Shown piece by piece: positions 34,033-44,045 of a stretch of 64,000 nucleotides of DNA (its first letter is position 1; each line of letters opens with the position of its first letter). The position numbers were made by a program, and so were the translations under genes. Origin of the DNA: Sacculina carcini (taxonomy: Eukaryota > Arthropoda > Thecostraca > Sacculinidae); contig OU696592.1 in NCBI GenBank assembly GCA_916048095.2, forward strand, positions 2,190,626 to 2,254,625, written 5' to 3'. The notes under the pieces are model-generated. The model had not been told where the DNA came from and made no database searches. It saw nothing but the letters and a program-made list of their open reading frames with translations.

Positions 34033-34229
34033 TGTACGATATATTATAGCAACGGATCTATCTCACCGAGCACTCAACACAACAATAACAATAACAATAC
34101 AACAACAATAGAATGATACAACGCCACGACACACACACCACCACTGCTGTACACACACTGGCTGACGGCCGTTAGCGTCACCCACGCCTAATACCCTCGC
34201 GCCCTCTGGCGGTGTAGGCACACACTACA
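34033..34229 (-). repeat. 3' LTR of E1 (complete)
   Basis: 197 bp, reads TGTAGTGTGTGCC...CGTACA on the minus strand. A purine tract (gaaggggaga) abuts it on the internal side. Confidence 0.85.
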
Positions 34230-34237
34230 TCTCCCCT

Positions 34238-37200
34238 TCAAGTGGTGGAGGGGGCGCTGTCGGCTCTGCAGACGTAATCGCTCAGATGCGACGGTGGTCT
34301 GCGTGTTCGGGCGCTCCGGCGGAATTGCGGGGTTCGTGAGGCTTCCGATGTACCGCCCACATTCTCCCCCGGCGGCGGCGGCGGTGATGCGGGTCTGCTT
34401 CTGGTCTCCTGCGACGTTAGCGGCGCCGTGCCAACAGATGGCGGCGGCTGCACTTCGAGCGGCGGCTGTACCACGGGCGAGGGTGTGTTGGCTGCTGGTC
34501 GCAGGTGTCTACGGTTGCGCCAGTAGAGACCGCCGTGAGGCAGGCGCACAGCGTACTGGCGGCGACGGCCAGTCATGGCGACCACGCCAGTCCGGTCCCA
34601 GCGACCGGATGTCGGGTCCTGGAGAGCCACCGTAGTGCCGGGCCGCAACGGCGGCAACACCTTAGCCGACCGGTTGTATTGGGCGACCTGCTTGTTGTGT
34701 AAGCTCGCCGCTCGCCGGTCGCACTCAGCGGTGGGCGGCTGCCACTCCGGCAGAAACGAGCGTGGATGCGCGGGAACGGCGGACGACACGGGGCGGCCGT
34801 ACAAAAGCTGCGCGGGGGAGCGACCATCGGCACCCGGCGCGTTGCACAGCTCCAACAGACCGGCGACAAAGGCGTCTGTGTCGATGTTCCCGTCGTGCGC
34901 CGCCTTCTGAATGAGCCGCTTCACCCGTTTCACGGCGGACTCAGCGTGCCCATTAGAAGACGGGAAGTGCGGACTGGAGACACGATGGCGTATGTGCCAA
35001 AGTCGCAGAAATTCGGCCGTGTGACGCGCCGTGAACTGTGGACCGCCGTCTGACGACAGTATGGTCGGAACCCCCGTCATGGCGAACACATGTCGTAGCA
35101 TCTTCACCAGCTGATGAGCCGATGTGTCACGGCCACAGTCGAACACCAGTGGCCAGTTGGAGAACCGGTCCGCGCACACGAGGTAGGTCTTCCCTGCGTG
35201 TTGGAAAAAATCCGCGGACACCGATTCGAAAGGACGTGTCGGGTGCGGTTCCGTCAGGTATGGCTCTTTTTGCTGGCTGTCTTTGTACTGCAGACATTTT
35301 CGGCACGATGCTACGGCAGTGGCGATTTCGTTGTTCAGGCCCGGCCAGAAGACAGTTTGCCGTGCGCGTTGCACAGTCCTGGCCTGCCCCTGGTGACCGT
35401 CGTGGAGCCGACGGAGGGTGTCCTTCCGCAAACACCTGGGCACAAGCAGGCGGCAGCCGACCAGGATCAGCCCATGGTCCGCAGTGAGCTGGTCGCGCAC
35501 GCCCCAGAATGGGTGGAGACTGGCGGGCAGCAGATGTTTGTGCTGAGGGAAACCGCCCAGCACGTACGTCATCAATTGGCGACACTCATCGTCGGCCAGA
35601 GACGCAGCTCGCACCGCCTCCAGGGTGGTGTCAATCGGTGACGTGCGATGACCCAGGTCGTCTGCGTCTGTGAACGCGTCCAGCGTCTGGACGAAGAATC
35701 CAGACGAGCACTCGTCAACGTCAGCGTCAGCATCAGCAGGCTGGGAAGGTGCGCGCGACAGAGCGTCGGCGATGTTGTGCTTTGCACCCGGTCTCCAGCT
35801 AGCGACAAAAGTCAAGTGCAGCAGACGCTGTCGCATACGTTGCAGGCGCGGGTTGGAGATGTCTCCGAGTGCCTTCTCGTTCAGTATCGGAACGAGAGGC
35901 TTGTGATCGGTGACCACACTGAACGTGGGGAGGCCAGCCAGATACTGATGGCATTTCTGACATGCCCACACAACTGCCAGCATCTCCAACTCACACACAG
36001 CATACCTGCTTTCGGTGTCGGACACAAATCGCGACCCACACTGGATCAGCTGCCAACGGCCTTGATCATCCCGCTGGCGAAGAACGAATCCGAGACCTTT
36101 CTCACGTGCTGCATCCGTCTCCAGCATTGTGGGCCGCGTTGGGTCGAAGTGACCAAGCACAGGAGGGCTGGCCAACGCGCGTTTTACGGCCGTGAAAGCA
36201 GCGTCGTGTTGTGACGACCACTGCCACTCGACGCCTTTGCGGAGCAGCTGGCGCAGGGGCTCAGCAGCGGAGGCGATGGAGTCCGAGAAGTCACCGAACT
36301 GGTTCGCCAAACCGAGAAAGGACCGCAGGGATGTAAGGTCCGTCGGCGCGGGAAATTCTGCGAGGGCTCGAATTTTCTTGTGGTCGACGGTGAATCCAGA
36401 GGCGTTGATGTGGAATCCACAGAAATTGGCGGAAGTGGCGGCGAACATAAATTTTTGCAGGTTCAACGTAACGCCGGCGTCGTCGAAGCGTTGTAGCAGC
36501 TGCCAGACTCGCTGCAGATGCTCGTCGTAGCTGGCGGTATACACCAGCACGTCGTCCACGATCTTGCAGGAGTCGGGTAGGCCAGACAAGGCGACGTCGC
36601 CGCGTCGGTTGAACTCGTCGCCGCTGGAGACCAGGCCCATAGGCGCGCGACAGAACCTGAATCGGCCCCACGGGGTGATGAAGGTGGTGAGGTCTCGGTG
36701 CTCGCGCCGCAAGGGCACCTGAAAGTACCCTTGTAATGCGTCCACCTGGGTGAACCACCGATTGCCGAGGCCCATACTGCTGACAGCCTCCACAGGCGAG
36801 CGAACCGGATGCGTAGGCCGGCGAACGAAGCGGTTGAGGCGTGTGAAGTCCACCGTGAGTCGGCAGCCGTTTGGCGTGCCATCTGCCTTGCGCTTGCCGA
36901 CAACGACGATCGGTGAGCACCAGTCTGTCGGGTGGGAGACCGGCTCGATGACGCCCTGCTGCTGAAGCAGCTCCAGCTGCTGTTGTGCCTGGGCGCGATG
37001 ACAGAACGGCACGGAGCGGGGAGCCGTCACGTTGTACGGCACCGCTTCATCGCGCAGATCGATCCGCATTGCCCCGCCTTTCATCTCCCGGAGAGGACCG
37101 TCCGTGGAGAACACACGAGGGAAGGCCGCTATAAGCTGCTCGCTATGCGAACGACGATCCGCCGCTGTTGGCTGAGCTGTGTTGGTCCAGCGCGGGCATT

Positions 37201-38638
37201 GCTGAGGTGTGGCTGCCGGTCCAGCGGTCACCTGCTGCAGGTGCTGTTCGCGAGACATCTGCCGAGGGAATGCGCGGTGCAGTAGACGCAGCTCCACTGC
37301 GTCTCGCCAGCAGAGCAGAGCACAGCGCACTGACGGCACCACGTACAGAGTGGAACGGCAGGAGGCATCACCGAGTCGCAAGACTGCCTCGCACGTGCCC
37401 AGACACCGCAGTAACTGACCGTTGGCGACCCGCAAGCGTGACCGCGGTGGGCGCAAACTATTGTTGGCCACTCCAAGTTGCTGCGCAATCCCAGCGTCAA
37501 TTACCGACACATCGGCGCCGGAATCGCATCGCCACTTAACCTCGCGCGGCGCGCGGCCTTCTGCAGAAACGGTGATGCTAATAGCGGTTACGCGCGTGTG
37601 TTTAAAGTCATCAAAAACATCTCCGATATACGAGCACAAAGCAGGTGTATTGACATTCACAACACCGTCAACATCATCATCAGTGTCATCGGCGACGTCT
37701 CTGACAAAATTGTCCCGACGACGGCGAGCACGGGACTGTGATGAGCGGCAGACGCGCGCGTAGTGCCCGGGTTTTCCGCACCGACGACACAAGCTCTCCG
37801 CGGCGCGGCACGGGGCCGACTGGTGATGTTGCCCACACCGCACACAAGGGGCGGAGCCATCGTCGCGATCTGACTGCCGGCTCAGTTGACTGCGCATGCG
37901 CGGCTGCTGACGGCGTACAGCCGCGACCTCTGTGCGGGGAACCGGGGAACCAGTCACATCGGCCGAGGCGCTTCGCATAGCTGCAGCGTTGAAGCGGGCT
38001 GACTCAGCCGATTGGCACATTTTGAGTGCCTTGTCCAACGACAGGTCCCTGTGCGCGACTTGCAGGAGCTGGTGCAGAGCGGCAGAGTCGGACGTCCCCA
38101 TAACAAGCTGGTCACGCAAACGCTCGTCGCGGCAGGCAGCGCAAAAATCGCAGCTGGCAGCAATTTCTCGCAGCGAGCGCAAGAATTCGCCCACATTTTC
38201 GCCGTCCTGCTGTCGACGGGCGAAAAAGCGCCGGCGTTCCACCAGCACATTCTGCTGCGACTGCTGATGCTCCTCCAATAGGCGGATGCAGGCGGGCAAA
38301 TCAGCCGTCGCCGGCAGCATCAGTGAGTGGCGGATGACGCGGCACCACTCGTCGTCCAGCAGTGTCGTGAGCAGCGCTTGCTGCTGCGCAGGGCTCAGGC
38401 TATCACTGCCTGACAGTGTGGTGTGTGCCAGCACGCGCTCCTTCCAGGAGGTAAAGTCGGCTGCCGATGCTGCGTAGGCCAGACGGGCTGGTGGCTGACA
38501 ATGAGCCATGGTGTGTGGGGCGACTGCGGACGAGCTGGCGGGGGCTGCCATTGCAAGCTGCTGGCGAGCGAGCTGAGTCACCAACTCTGTGAGCTGGTCC
38601 AGCTTCTGCTGTTGTTCGTCTCGCAGCGGCTGCGCCAT
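34238..38638 (-). CDS. E1 gag-pol polyprotein
   Basis: 1466 codons in a single frame. In order: Gag core with SWKERVLAHTTLSGSDSLSP (about residue 65); two knuckles, CVRCGQHHQSAPC and CRRCGKPGHYARVC (about 262-295); protease WRCDSGADVSVIDA (about 370); RT with VDALQGYFQVPL and catalytic IVDDVLVYTA (about 690); RNase H with LETDAAREKG, CELEMLAVVWA and NIADALSRAP; integrase with SADFFQHAGK, SSDGGPQF and NGHAESAVKRV; basic tail RRSARTRRPPSHL. No env. No gag/pol frameshift exists, so one polyprotein is expected. Intact, but the 5' LTR is shortened. Confidence 0.92.
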   Translation of the reverse strand: MAQPLRDEQQQKLDQLTELVTQLARQQLAMAAPASSSAVAPHTMAHCQPPARLAYAASAADFTSWKERVLAHTTLSGSDSLSPAQQQALLTTLLDDEWCRVIRHSLMLPATADLPACIRLLEEHQQSQQNVLVERRRFFARRQQDGENVGEFLRSLREIAASCDFCAACRDERLRDQLVMGTSDSAALHQLLQVAHRDLSLDKALKMCQSAESARFNAAAMRSASADVTGSPVPRTEVAAVRRQQPRMRSQLSRQSDRDDGSAPCVRCGQHHQSAPCRAAESLCRRCGKPGHYARVCRSSQSRARRRRDNFVRDVADDTDDDVDGVVNVNTPALCSYIGDVFDDFKHTRVTAISITVSAEGRAPREVKWRCDSGADVSVIDAGIAQQLGVANNSLRPPRSRLRVANGQLLRCLGTCEAVLRLGDASCRSTLYVVPSVRCALLCWRDAVELRLLHRAFPRQMSREQHLQQVTAGPAATPQQCPRWTNTAQPTAADRRSHSEQLIAAFPRVFSTDGPLREMKGGAMRIDLRDEAVPYNVTAPRSVPFCHRAQAQQQLELLQQQGVIEPVSHPTDWCSPIVVVGKRKADGTPNGCRLTVDFTRLNRFVRRPTHPVRSPVEAVSSMGLGNRWFTQVDALQGYFQVPLRREHRDLTTFITPWGRFRFCRAPMGLVSSGDEFNRRGDVALSGLPDSCKIVDDVLVYTASYDEHLQRVWQLLQRFDDAGVTLNLQKFMFAATSANFCGFHINASGFTVDHKKIRALAEFPAPTDLTSLRSFLGLANQFGDFSDSIASAAEPLRQLLRKGVEWQWSSQHDAAFTAVKRALASPPVLGHFDPTRPTMLETDAAREKGLGFVLRQRDDQGRWQLIQCGSRFVSDTESRYAVCELEMLAVVWACQKCHQYLAGLPTFSVVTDHKPLVPILNEKALGDISNPRLQRMRQRLLHLTFVASWRPGAKHNIADALSRAPSQPADADADVDECSSGFFVQTLDAFTDADDLGHRTSPIDTTLEAVRAASLADDECRQLMTYVLGGFPQHKHLLPASLHPFWGVRDQLTADHGLILVGCRLLVPRCLRKDTLRRLHDGHQGQARTVQRARQTVFWPGLNNEIATAVASCRKCLQYKDSQQKEPYLTEPHPTRPFESVSADFFQHAGKTYLVCADRFSNWPLVFDCGRDTSAHQLVKMLRHVFAMTGVPTILSSDGGPQFTARHTAEFLRLWHIRHRVSSPHFPSSNGHAESAVKRVKRLIQKAAHDGNIDTDAFVAGLLELCNAPGADGRSPAQLLYGRPVSSAVPAHPRSFLPEWQPPTAECDRRAASLHNKQVAQYNRSAKVLPPLRPGTTVALQDPTSGRWDRTGVVAMTGRRRQYAVRLPHGGLYWRNRRHLRPAANTPSPVVQPPLEVQPPPSVGTAPLTSQETRSRPASPPPPPGENVGGTSEASRTPQFRRSARTRRPPSHLSDYVCRADSAPSTT
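38627..38637 (-). promoter_or_regulatory. E1 primer-binding site inside the gag start
   Basis: TGGCGCAGCCG follows the LTR end directly. TGG pairs with a tRNA CCA end; the first nine bases fit the 3' end of a tRNA-Ser type acceptor. The T of the site is the second base of the start codon. Confidence 0.55.
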
Positions 38639-38742
38639 GTACGATATATTATAGCAACGGATCTATCTCACCGAGCACTCAACACAACAATAACAATAAC
38701 AATACAACAACAATAGAATGATACAACGCCACGACACACACA
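38638..38742 (-). repeat. 5' LTR of E1 (outer part missing)
   Basis: Matches the inner 105 bp of the 3' LTR; the outer 92 bp are absent. The break lies in the CA run, next to ACAAC. Confidence 0.85.
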
Positions 38743-39380
38743 ACAACTATACAAATTATACCACTGTGTAGAGAATATTCTGTTTCACAAGGTAAGTTTT
38801 AATTAATATTCAAAAATTAAATATAAAATATGTAAAAGGTATAAAATTTGAATCTACATTCAAAATTATTATTAGACCTTGGACGACCGATTTTATTTAC
38901 TTTGTTCTCTATTTCTTAACAACTAAATATCACACATCTAAATAAATTATACCATCATACTGGGAATTATATTTTCTACAACACGGTATAAATTTTAATT
39001 TTCCAAAGTGTATTAAAAAAAGTTACTGCGGTGTGAGGTCAAAATGACAAAGTCAAAAAGGCAAAATTAGCACTGAAAAACGTGAATTTTTTGGTCAGTA
39101 TTCTGCTATCTACTCCTTATAAACCAGCAATGGCACAGCTATACAAATTATACCACAGTGTAGAAAAAAATTGTGTTCTACAAGATAGGCTATTATTTAT
39201 ATCCAAATATGATACAAAAACGTGTAAAATTGGTAAAATTATAATCTACATCTAAAATTTCACTTGAACACCGGGCGACTAGAATTAATTCATTTTTCTA
39301 CTATTTTTCAATAACCATTTGTCACACATTAAAATAAATTATACTTTCATGCTAGAAATTTGTTTTACACAATAGGGTAT
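38743..39380 (-). repeat. R copy 2 segment between E1 and E2
   Basis: Contains R text such as ataccactgtgtag and tctgctatctactcc. No gene. Confidence 0.75.
39376..39380. repeat. Target-site duplication GGTAT (left of E2)
   Basis: Identical to 44198-44202. Confidence 0.9.
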
Positions 39381-39537
39381 TGTAGTGTGATGCTGCCCCG
39401 CCCAGAGGGCGCGGGCGCGGCTAGCGTGGATGACGCTACCCGCTACGAGTCAGTGTGTGTCCAGGAGTGGTCGTGTGCAGGTCGTGACGTTGTTACCCTA
39501 TTGTACGTGTCCGCTTGTAACCACGCTTTATCATACA
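39381..39537 (+). repeat. 5' LTR of E2
   Basis: 157 bp, TGTAGTGTGATGC...ATCATACA. It is open in the gag frame, with an in-frame ATG at 39390. Confidence 0.95.
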
Positions 39538-42500
39538 TGGCGCAGCCGACTGAGACTCAGCAGGCTCTTCTGGAAGGTCAGCAACGACAGCTGGACCAGT
39601 TGACATCGCTGGTAAGCATGCTCGCCCGGCAGCAGCTGGAACCGGCAGCCCCCGCCGGTGCACCTGCTGTGGCTCCCCGGGTGAATGCCCCGCCGCCAGC
39701 CCGCCTGTCCTACGACACGACTGCAGCTGGGTTCACAGCGTGGAAGGAACGAGTGCTGGCTCATGGCACGTTATCTGGCAGCGAAAAACTCAGCCCAGCC
39801 CAGCAACAAGCGCTGCTCACCACACTGCTGGACGATGAGTGGTGCCGCATCATCCGACACTCTGTGGCTCTGCCGGCGGACGCTGATCTGCCAGCCTGCA
39901 TTGAGCTGCTGGAAAACCACCAGCGGTCACGTCAACAGGTGTTAGTGCAGCGCCGGCATTTTTTCTCCCGCCGCCAGCACGACGGGGAGAAGGTGGGTGA
40001 CTTCGTGCTCTCCCTGCGTGAGATTGCGGCCTGCTGCGATTTCTGCAGCAGTTGCCGCGATGAGCGCATTCGCGACCAGATCGTCATGGGGACCGCTGAC
40101 TCCACTGCCCTGCACCAGCTGCTGCAGGTTGCCCACAACGAATTGTCGCTGGAGAGGGCAGTCAAAATTTGCGAGTCAGCGGAGTGCGTCCGCCATGATG
40201 TTGTGGCCATGCAGCGAGCCACGCCCGATGTGGCTAGTTCGGCCACCATCCGTACAGAGGTCGCCGCCGTGCGCCGTCAACCACTGCGCATGCGCGAGCA
40301 GTTCGGCCGGCAGCCACTGCGCATGCGCGACCAGCATGACCGTCAACCACTGCGCATGCGCGACCAACCGAACCGGCAGTCAGCTGATGGTGGCAACGGC
40401 TCTGCATGCGATCGCTGCGGTCAAAGACACCAGACGGCGCCATGCCGCGCTGCTGACTGCGTCTGTCGCCGATGCGGAAAGCGCGGCCACTACGCGCGTG
40501 CATGCCGTGCGTCCCAGTCCGGCGCGGGCCGCCGCCGAAACATCTTCGTCGAATATGTTGGCTGTGATGCAAACGATGGTGTTGTGAACGACGAAAATAC
40601 ACAAGACACATTGTATATCGGTGATATTTTTGATCGTGCTCAACGCACCCGTTTGACCACCGTGGGCCTAACCGTTTCCGTGGGGGGGCACCAACCGCGC
40701 AAAATCACATGGCGCTGTGATTCTGGGGCCGATGTCTCCGTAGTAGATGCTGTAGTCGCGCAGCAGCTCGGGGTAGCCGCCAAGAGCTTATGTCCACCGC
40801 CGTCGCGCCTGCGGGTCGCCAACGGCCAGCCACTGCGGTGTTTGGGTACATTCGAGGCGCTGCTGCGACTTGGCGACGCTTCTTGCCGCTCCACAGTGTA
40901 CGTGGTGCCGTCAGTGCGGCGCCCTCTGCTCTGTTGGCGGGACGCAGTGGAACTGCGCCTGCTGCACCGCGCATTTCCGCGCCAGATGTCACGCGAGCAG
41001 CATCTACAGCAGGTGACCGCAGGACCGTCAGTCCCGATGCCGCGACATTGCCCTCGCTGGACCAGCGCGGCACAGCCTACCGCTGCAGAGCGACGGGCAC
41101 ACAGCGAGCAATTGTTGGCGGCCTTCACTCGCGTGTTCTCTACGGACGGTCCCCTCCGCGAGATGACTGGCGGTGCAATGCGGATTGACCTCCGAGATGA
41201 TGCCGTGCCCAACAATGTGACCGCCCCTCGTTCTGTGCCATTCTGCCACCGCGCCCAGGCACAACAGCAGCTGGAGCAGCTGCAGCAGCAGGGCGTCATT
41301 GAGCCGGTGTCCCACCCGACTGACTGGTGCTCGCCCATTGTCGTGGTCGGCAAACGAAATGCGGACGGCACGCCCAACGGTTGCCGCCTCACGGTGGACT
41401 TTACCCGTCTCAATCGTTTCGTCCGCCGACCGACTCATCCGGTTCGCTCGCCTGTCGAGGCCGTAGCCAGCATGGGCCTCGGCAACCGGTGGTTCACCCA
41501 GGTGGACGCCCTACAGGGCTACTTTCAGGTGCCCCTGCGCCGCGAGGACCGAGACCTCACCACTTTCATCACGCCGTGGGGTCGGTTCAGGTTCTGCCGG
41601 GCGCCAATGGGCCTGGTGTCAAGCGGCGACGAGTTCAACCGGCGCGGCGACGTCGCCTTGGCTGGCTTAGCGGACTCGTGCAAGATTGTTGACGACGTGC
41701 TGGTGCACACTGCCAGCTACGACGACCATCTGCAGCGAGTCTGGCAACTACTGCAGCGCTGTGACGACGCCGGCGTCACTTTGAACCGGAAAAAGTTTGT
41801 CTTTGCGGCCACTGCCGCCAATTTCTGTGGCTTCCACATCACGTCCTCCGGATTTACCATCGACGAGAAGAAAATTTGGGCCCTGGCTGACTTTCCTACA
41901 CCGACGGACCTGACCTCACTGCGGTCGTTCTTGGGCTTGGCGAATCAGTTTGGCGACTTCTCTGACGCCATCGCTTCCGCTGCCGAACCCCTGCGTCAGC
42001 TGCTCCGCAAATGCGTCGAGTGGCAGTGGTCGTCACAACACGACGCTGCTTTCACGGCCGTAAAACGCGCGTTGGCCAGCCCGCCCGTGCTTGGCCACTT
42101 CGACCCGACAAGGCCCACCATGTTGGAGACGGACGCGGCAAGACAGAAAGGCCTCGGGTTTGTGCTCCGCCAGCGGGACGACCAGGGCCGCTGGCAGCTC
42201 ATCCAGTGTGGGTCGCGATTCGTCTCCGACACGGAGAGCCGTTATGCCGTCTGCGAGCTGGAGATGTTGGCCGTGGTGTGGGCCTGCCAGAAATGCCACC
42301 AATATCTGGCTGGCCTGCCCACCTTCAATGTGGTCACCGACCACAAGCCGCTGGTGCCCATCCTGAACGAAAAGGCGCTCGGAGACATCTGCAATCCTCG
42401 TCTGCAGCGCATGCGTCAGCGTCTACTGCACCTGACCTTTGTCGCCAGCTGGAGGCCAGGAGCACAGCACAACATCGCCGACGCCCTGTCACGCGCACCC

Positions 42501-44045
42501 TCCCAGCCGGCCGGTGCTGACGCGGACGTGGACGACTCTTCGTCTGGATTTTTCATACAGACGCTAGACGCCTTCTCAGATGAGGACGATGAAGGCCGCC
42601 GCACATCGCCAGTCGACACCACTCTGGAGGCGGTGCGAGCTGCGTCTCTCGCGGACGACGAGTGCCGTCAGCTGATGCCGTACGTGCTAGACGGCTTTCC
42701 TCAGCATAAGCATCTCCTACCGTCCAGCCTTCACCAGTACTGGGGTGTGCGCGACCAGCTCACTGCGGACCATGGCCTGATTTTGGTCGGCTGCCGTCTG
42801 CTTGTGCCCAAGCGCCTGCGAAAAGATACCCTCCGCCGCCTCCACGAAAGCCATCAGGGGCAGGTCAGGACGGTTCAACGCGCCCGCCAGACTGTATTCT
42901 GGCCTGGCCTTAATAACGACATCGCCATGGCCGTTTCGTCATGCCAAGAGTGTCTCGAATACAAGGACTCTCAGCAGAAAGAGCCATACATGGCGGAACC
43001 GCGCCCGACACGGCCCTTCGAATCGGTGTCGGCAGATTTCTTCTACCATGCGGGGAAAACGTTCCTCGTATACGCCGACCGATTCTCCAACTGGCCGCTG
43101 GTGTTTGAATGTGGCCTTGACGCGTCTGCTCATCAGCTGGTGAAGCTGTTTCGGCGCGTGTTTGTCGCCACGGGCGTACCGTCCATATTGTCGTCGGACG
43201 GCGGCCCGCAGTTCACTGCGCGTCTCACTGCCGAGTTCCTGCGACATTGGCGTGTCCGTCACCGACTCTCCAGTCCACGCTTCCCGTCCTCTAATGGGCA
43301 CGCCGAGTCCGCTGTCAAGCGGGTGAAGCGACTCATCCAGAAGTCGGCCAACGACGGGGACCTCAACACGGACGCGTTCGTTGCCGGCCTGCTGGAGATG
43401 TGTAACGCGCCTGGTGCCGACGGCCGCTCGCCCGCGCAGCTGCTGTACGGTCGCCCCGTGTCGTCTGCCGTCCCCGCGCATCCTCGCGCGTTCCTGCCTG
43501 AATGGCAGCCGTCCACCGCTGAGTGTGATCTCCGAGCAGCGGCCGCGCACGACAGGCAGATCACCAACTACAATCGGTCAGCCAGACCACTGCCGCCGTT
43601 ATCGCCCGGCACTACAGTGGCTCTCCAGGACCCGACGACAGGCCGCTGGGACCGGACTGGCGTGGTCGCTGTCACTGGTCGTCGCCGCCAGTACGCGGTA
43701 CGCTTACCGCATGGCGGTCTCTACTGGCGTAACCGCCGCCACCTGCGGCCAGCAGTCAGCGCACCCGCCTCCGAAGTGACGCCGCCACCATTCGTCAGCG
43801 CAGCGCGGCCAGAGGCCATGTGCCTGCCTCGCCCACAGCTGTCGCCGCCGCAACCGCCGCGAGAGACCAGCAGCAGCAGCGGACCCGCGCCGCCGCCGGG
43901 GGAGGATGTGAGCGGAACATCAGAGGCTCCACATACACCAAACCCTCGCCGAAGCGACCGAACCCGCAGACCGCCGCCGCACCTGAGCGACTACGTCTGC
44001 AGGACCAGCAGCGCCCCCCTTCCGCCGCTTGGAGGGGAGATGTAG
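39537..44045 (+). CDS. E2 gag-pol polyprotein
   Basis: 1503 sense codons in a single frame from ATG 39537, whose A is the last LTR base; the frame is open further back through the LTR, so longer products are conceivable. In order: Gag core AWKERVLAHGTLSGSEKLSP; an Arg-rich stretch with three QPLRMR repeats (40282-40380); knuckles CDRCGQRHQTAPC and CRRCGKRGHYARAC; protease WRCDSGADVSVVDA; RT VDALQGYFQVPL and IVDDVLVHTA; RNase H LETDAARQKG, CELEMLAVVWA, NIADALSRAP; integrase zinc segment RLHESHQGQ...CQECL, core SADFFYHAGK, SSDGGPQF, NGHAESAVKRV; basic tail RRSDRTRRPPPHL. The stop TAG (44043-44045) lies inside the 3' LTR. Confidence 0.95.
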   Translation: MAQPTETQQALLEGQQRQLDQLTSLVSMLARQQLEPAAPAGAPAVAPRVNAPPPARLSYDTTAAGFTAWKERVLAHGTLSGSEKLSPAQQQALLTTLLDDEWCRIIRHSVALPADADLPACIELLENHQRSRQQVLVQRRHFFSRRQHDGEKVGDFVLSLREIAACCDFCSSCRDERIRDQIVMGTADSTALHQLLQVAHNELSLERAVKICESAECVRHDVVAMQRATPDVASSATIRTEVAAVRRQPLRMREQFGRQPLRMRDQHDRQPLRMRDQPNRQSADGGNGSACDRCGQRHQTAPCRAADCVCRRCGKRGHYARACRASQSGAGRRRNIFVEYVGCDANDGVVNDENTQDTLYIGDIFDRAQRTRLTTVGLTVSVGGHQPRKITWRCDSGADVSVVDAVVAQQLGVAAKSLCPPPSRLRVANGQPLRCLGTFEALLRLGDASCRSTVYVVPSVRRPLLCWRDAVELRLLHRAFPRQMSREQHLQQVTAGPSVPMPRHCPRWTSAAQPTAAERRAHSEQLLAAFTRVFSTDGPLREMTGGAMRIDLRDDAVPNNVTAPRSVPFCHRAQAQQQLEQLQQQGVIEPVSHPTDWCSPIVVVGKRNADGTPNGCRLTVDFTRLNRFVRRPTHPVRSPVEAVASMGLGNRWFTQVDALQGYFQVPLRREDRDLTTFITPWGRFRFCRAPMGLVSSGDEFNRRGDVALAGLADSCKIVDDVLVHTASYDDHLQRVWQLLQRCDDAGVTLNRKKFVFAATAANFCGFHITSSGFTIDEKKIWALADFPTPTDLTSLRSFLGLANQFGDFSDAIASAAEPLRQLLRKCVEWQWSSQHDAAFTAVKRALASPPVLGHFDPTRPTMLETDAARQKGLGFVLRQRDDQGRWQLIQCGSRFVSDTESRYAVCELEMLAVVWACQKCHQYLAGLPTFNVVTDHKPLVPILNEKALGDICNPRLQRMRQRLLHLTFVASWRPGAQHNIADALSRAPSQPAGADADVDDSSSGFFIQTLDAFSDEDDEGRRTSPVDTTLEAVRAASLADDECRQLMPYVLDGFPQHKHLLPSSLHQYWGVRDQLTADHGLILVGCRLLVPKRLRKDTLRRLHESHQGQVRTVQRARQTVFWPGLNNDIAMAVSSCQECLEYKDSQQKEPYMAEPRPTRPFESVSADFFYHAGKTFLVYADRFSNWPLVFECGLDASAHQLVKLFRRVFVATGVPSILSSDGGPQFTARLTAEFLRHWRVRHRLSSPRFPSSNGHAESAVKRVKRLIQKSANDGDLNTDAFVAGLLEMCNAPGADGRSPAQLLYGRPVSSAVPAHPRAFLPEWQPSTAECDLRAAAAHDRQITNYNRSARPLPPLSPGTTVALQDPTTGRWDRTGVVAVTGRRRQYAVRLPHGGLYWRNRRHLRPAVSAPASEVTPPPFVSAARPEAMCLPRPQLSPPQPPRETSSSSGPAPPPGEDVSGTSEAPHTPNPRRSDRTRRPPPHLSDYVCRTSSAPLPPLGGEM
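39538..39548 (+). promoter_or_regulatory. E2 primer-binding site inside the gag start
   Basis: TGGCGCAGCCG, identical to the E1 site, begins at the base after the LTR. The match beyond these 11 bases is not shared by E1 and E2. A tRNA-Ser-like primer is inferred from TGGCGCAGC. Confidence 0.55.
44031..44040 (+). promoter_or_regulatory. E2 polypurine tract
   Basis: Ggaggggaga directly before the 3' LTR, inside the last codons of the polyprotein. The counterpart in E1 is gaaggggaga. Confidence 0.8.

Larger units (their letters stand above)
34033..38742 (-). mobile_element. Ty3-type LTR retrotransposon E1
   Basis: Minus-strand element with a full-length 197-bp 3' LTR, one uninterrupted 1466-codon gag-pol ORF, and a 105-bp 5' LTR lacking its outer part. 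It is flanked by ACAAC. It is a relative of E2 with very similar pol and the same layout (ATG overlapping LTR end, PBS in coding sequence). Confidence 0.9.

Noticed and set aside
34294-38477. Long frames opposite and shifted to the E1 and E2 polyproteins
   Set aside because: GC-rich coding DNA gives long shadow frames; none carries a motif.
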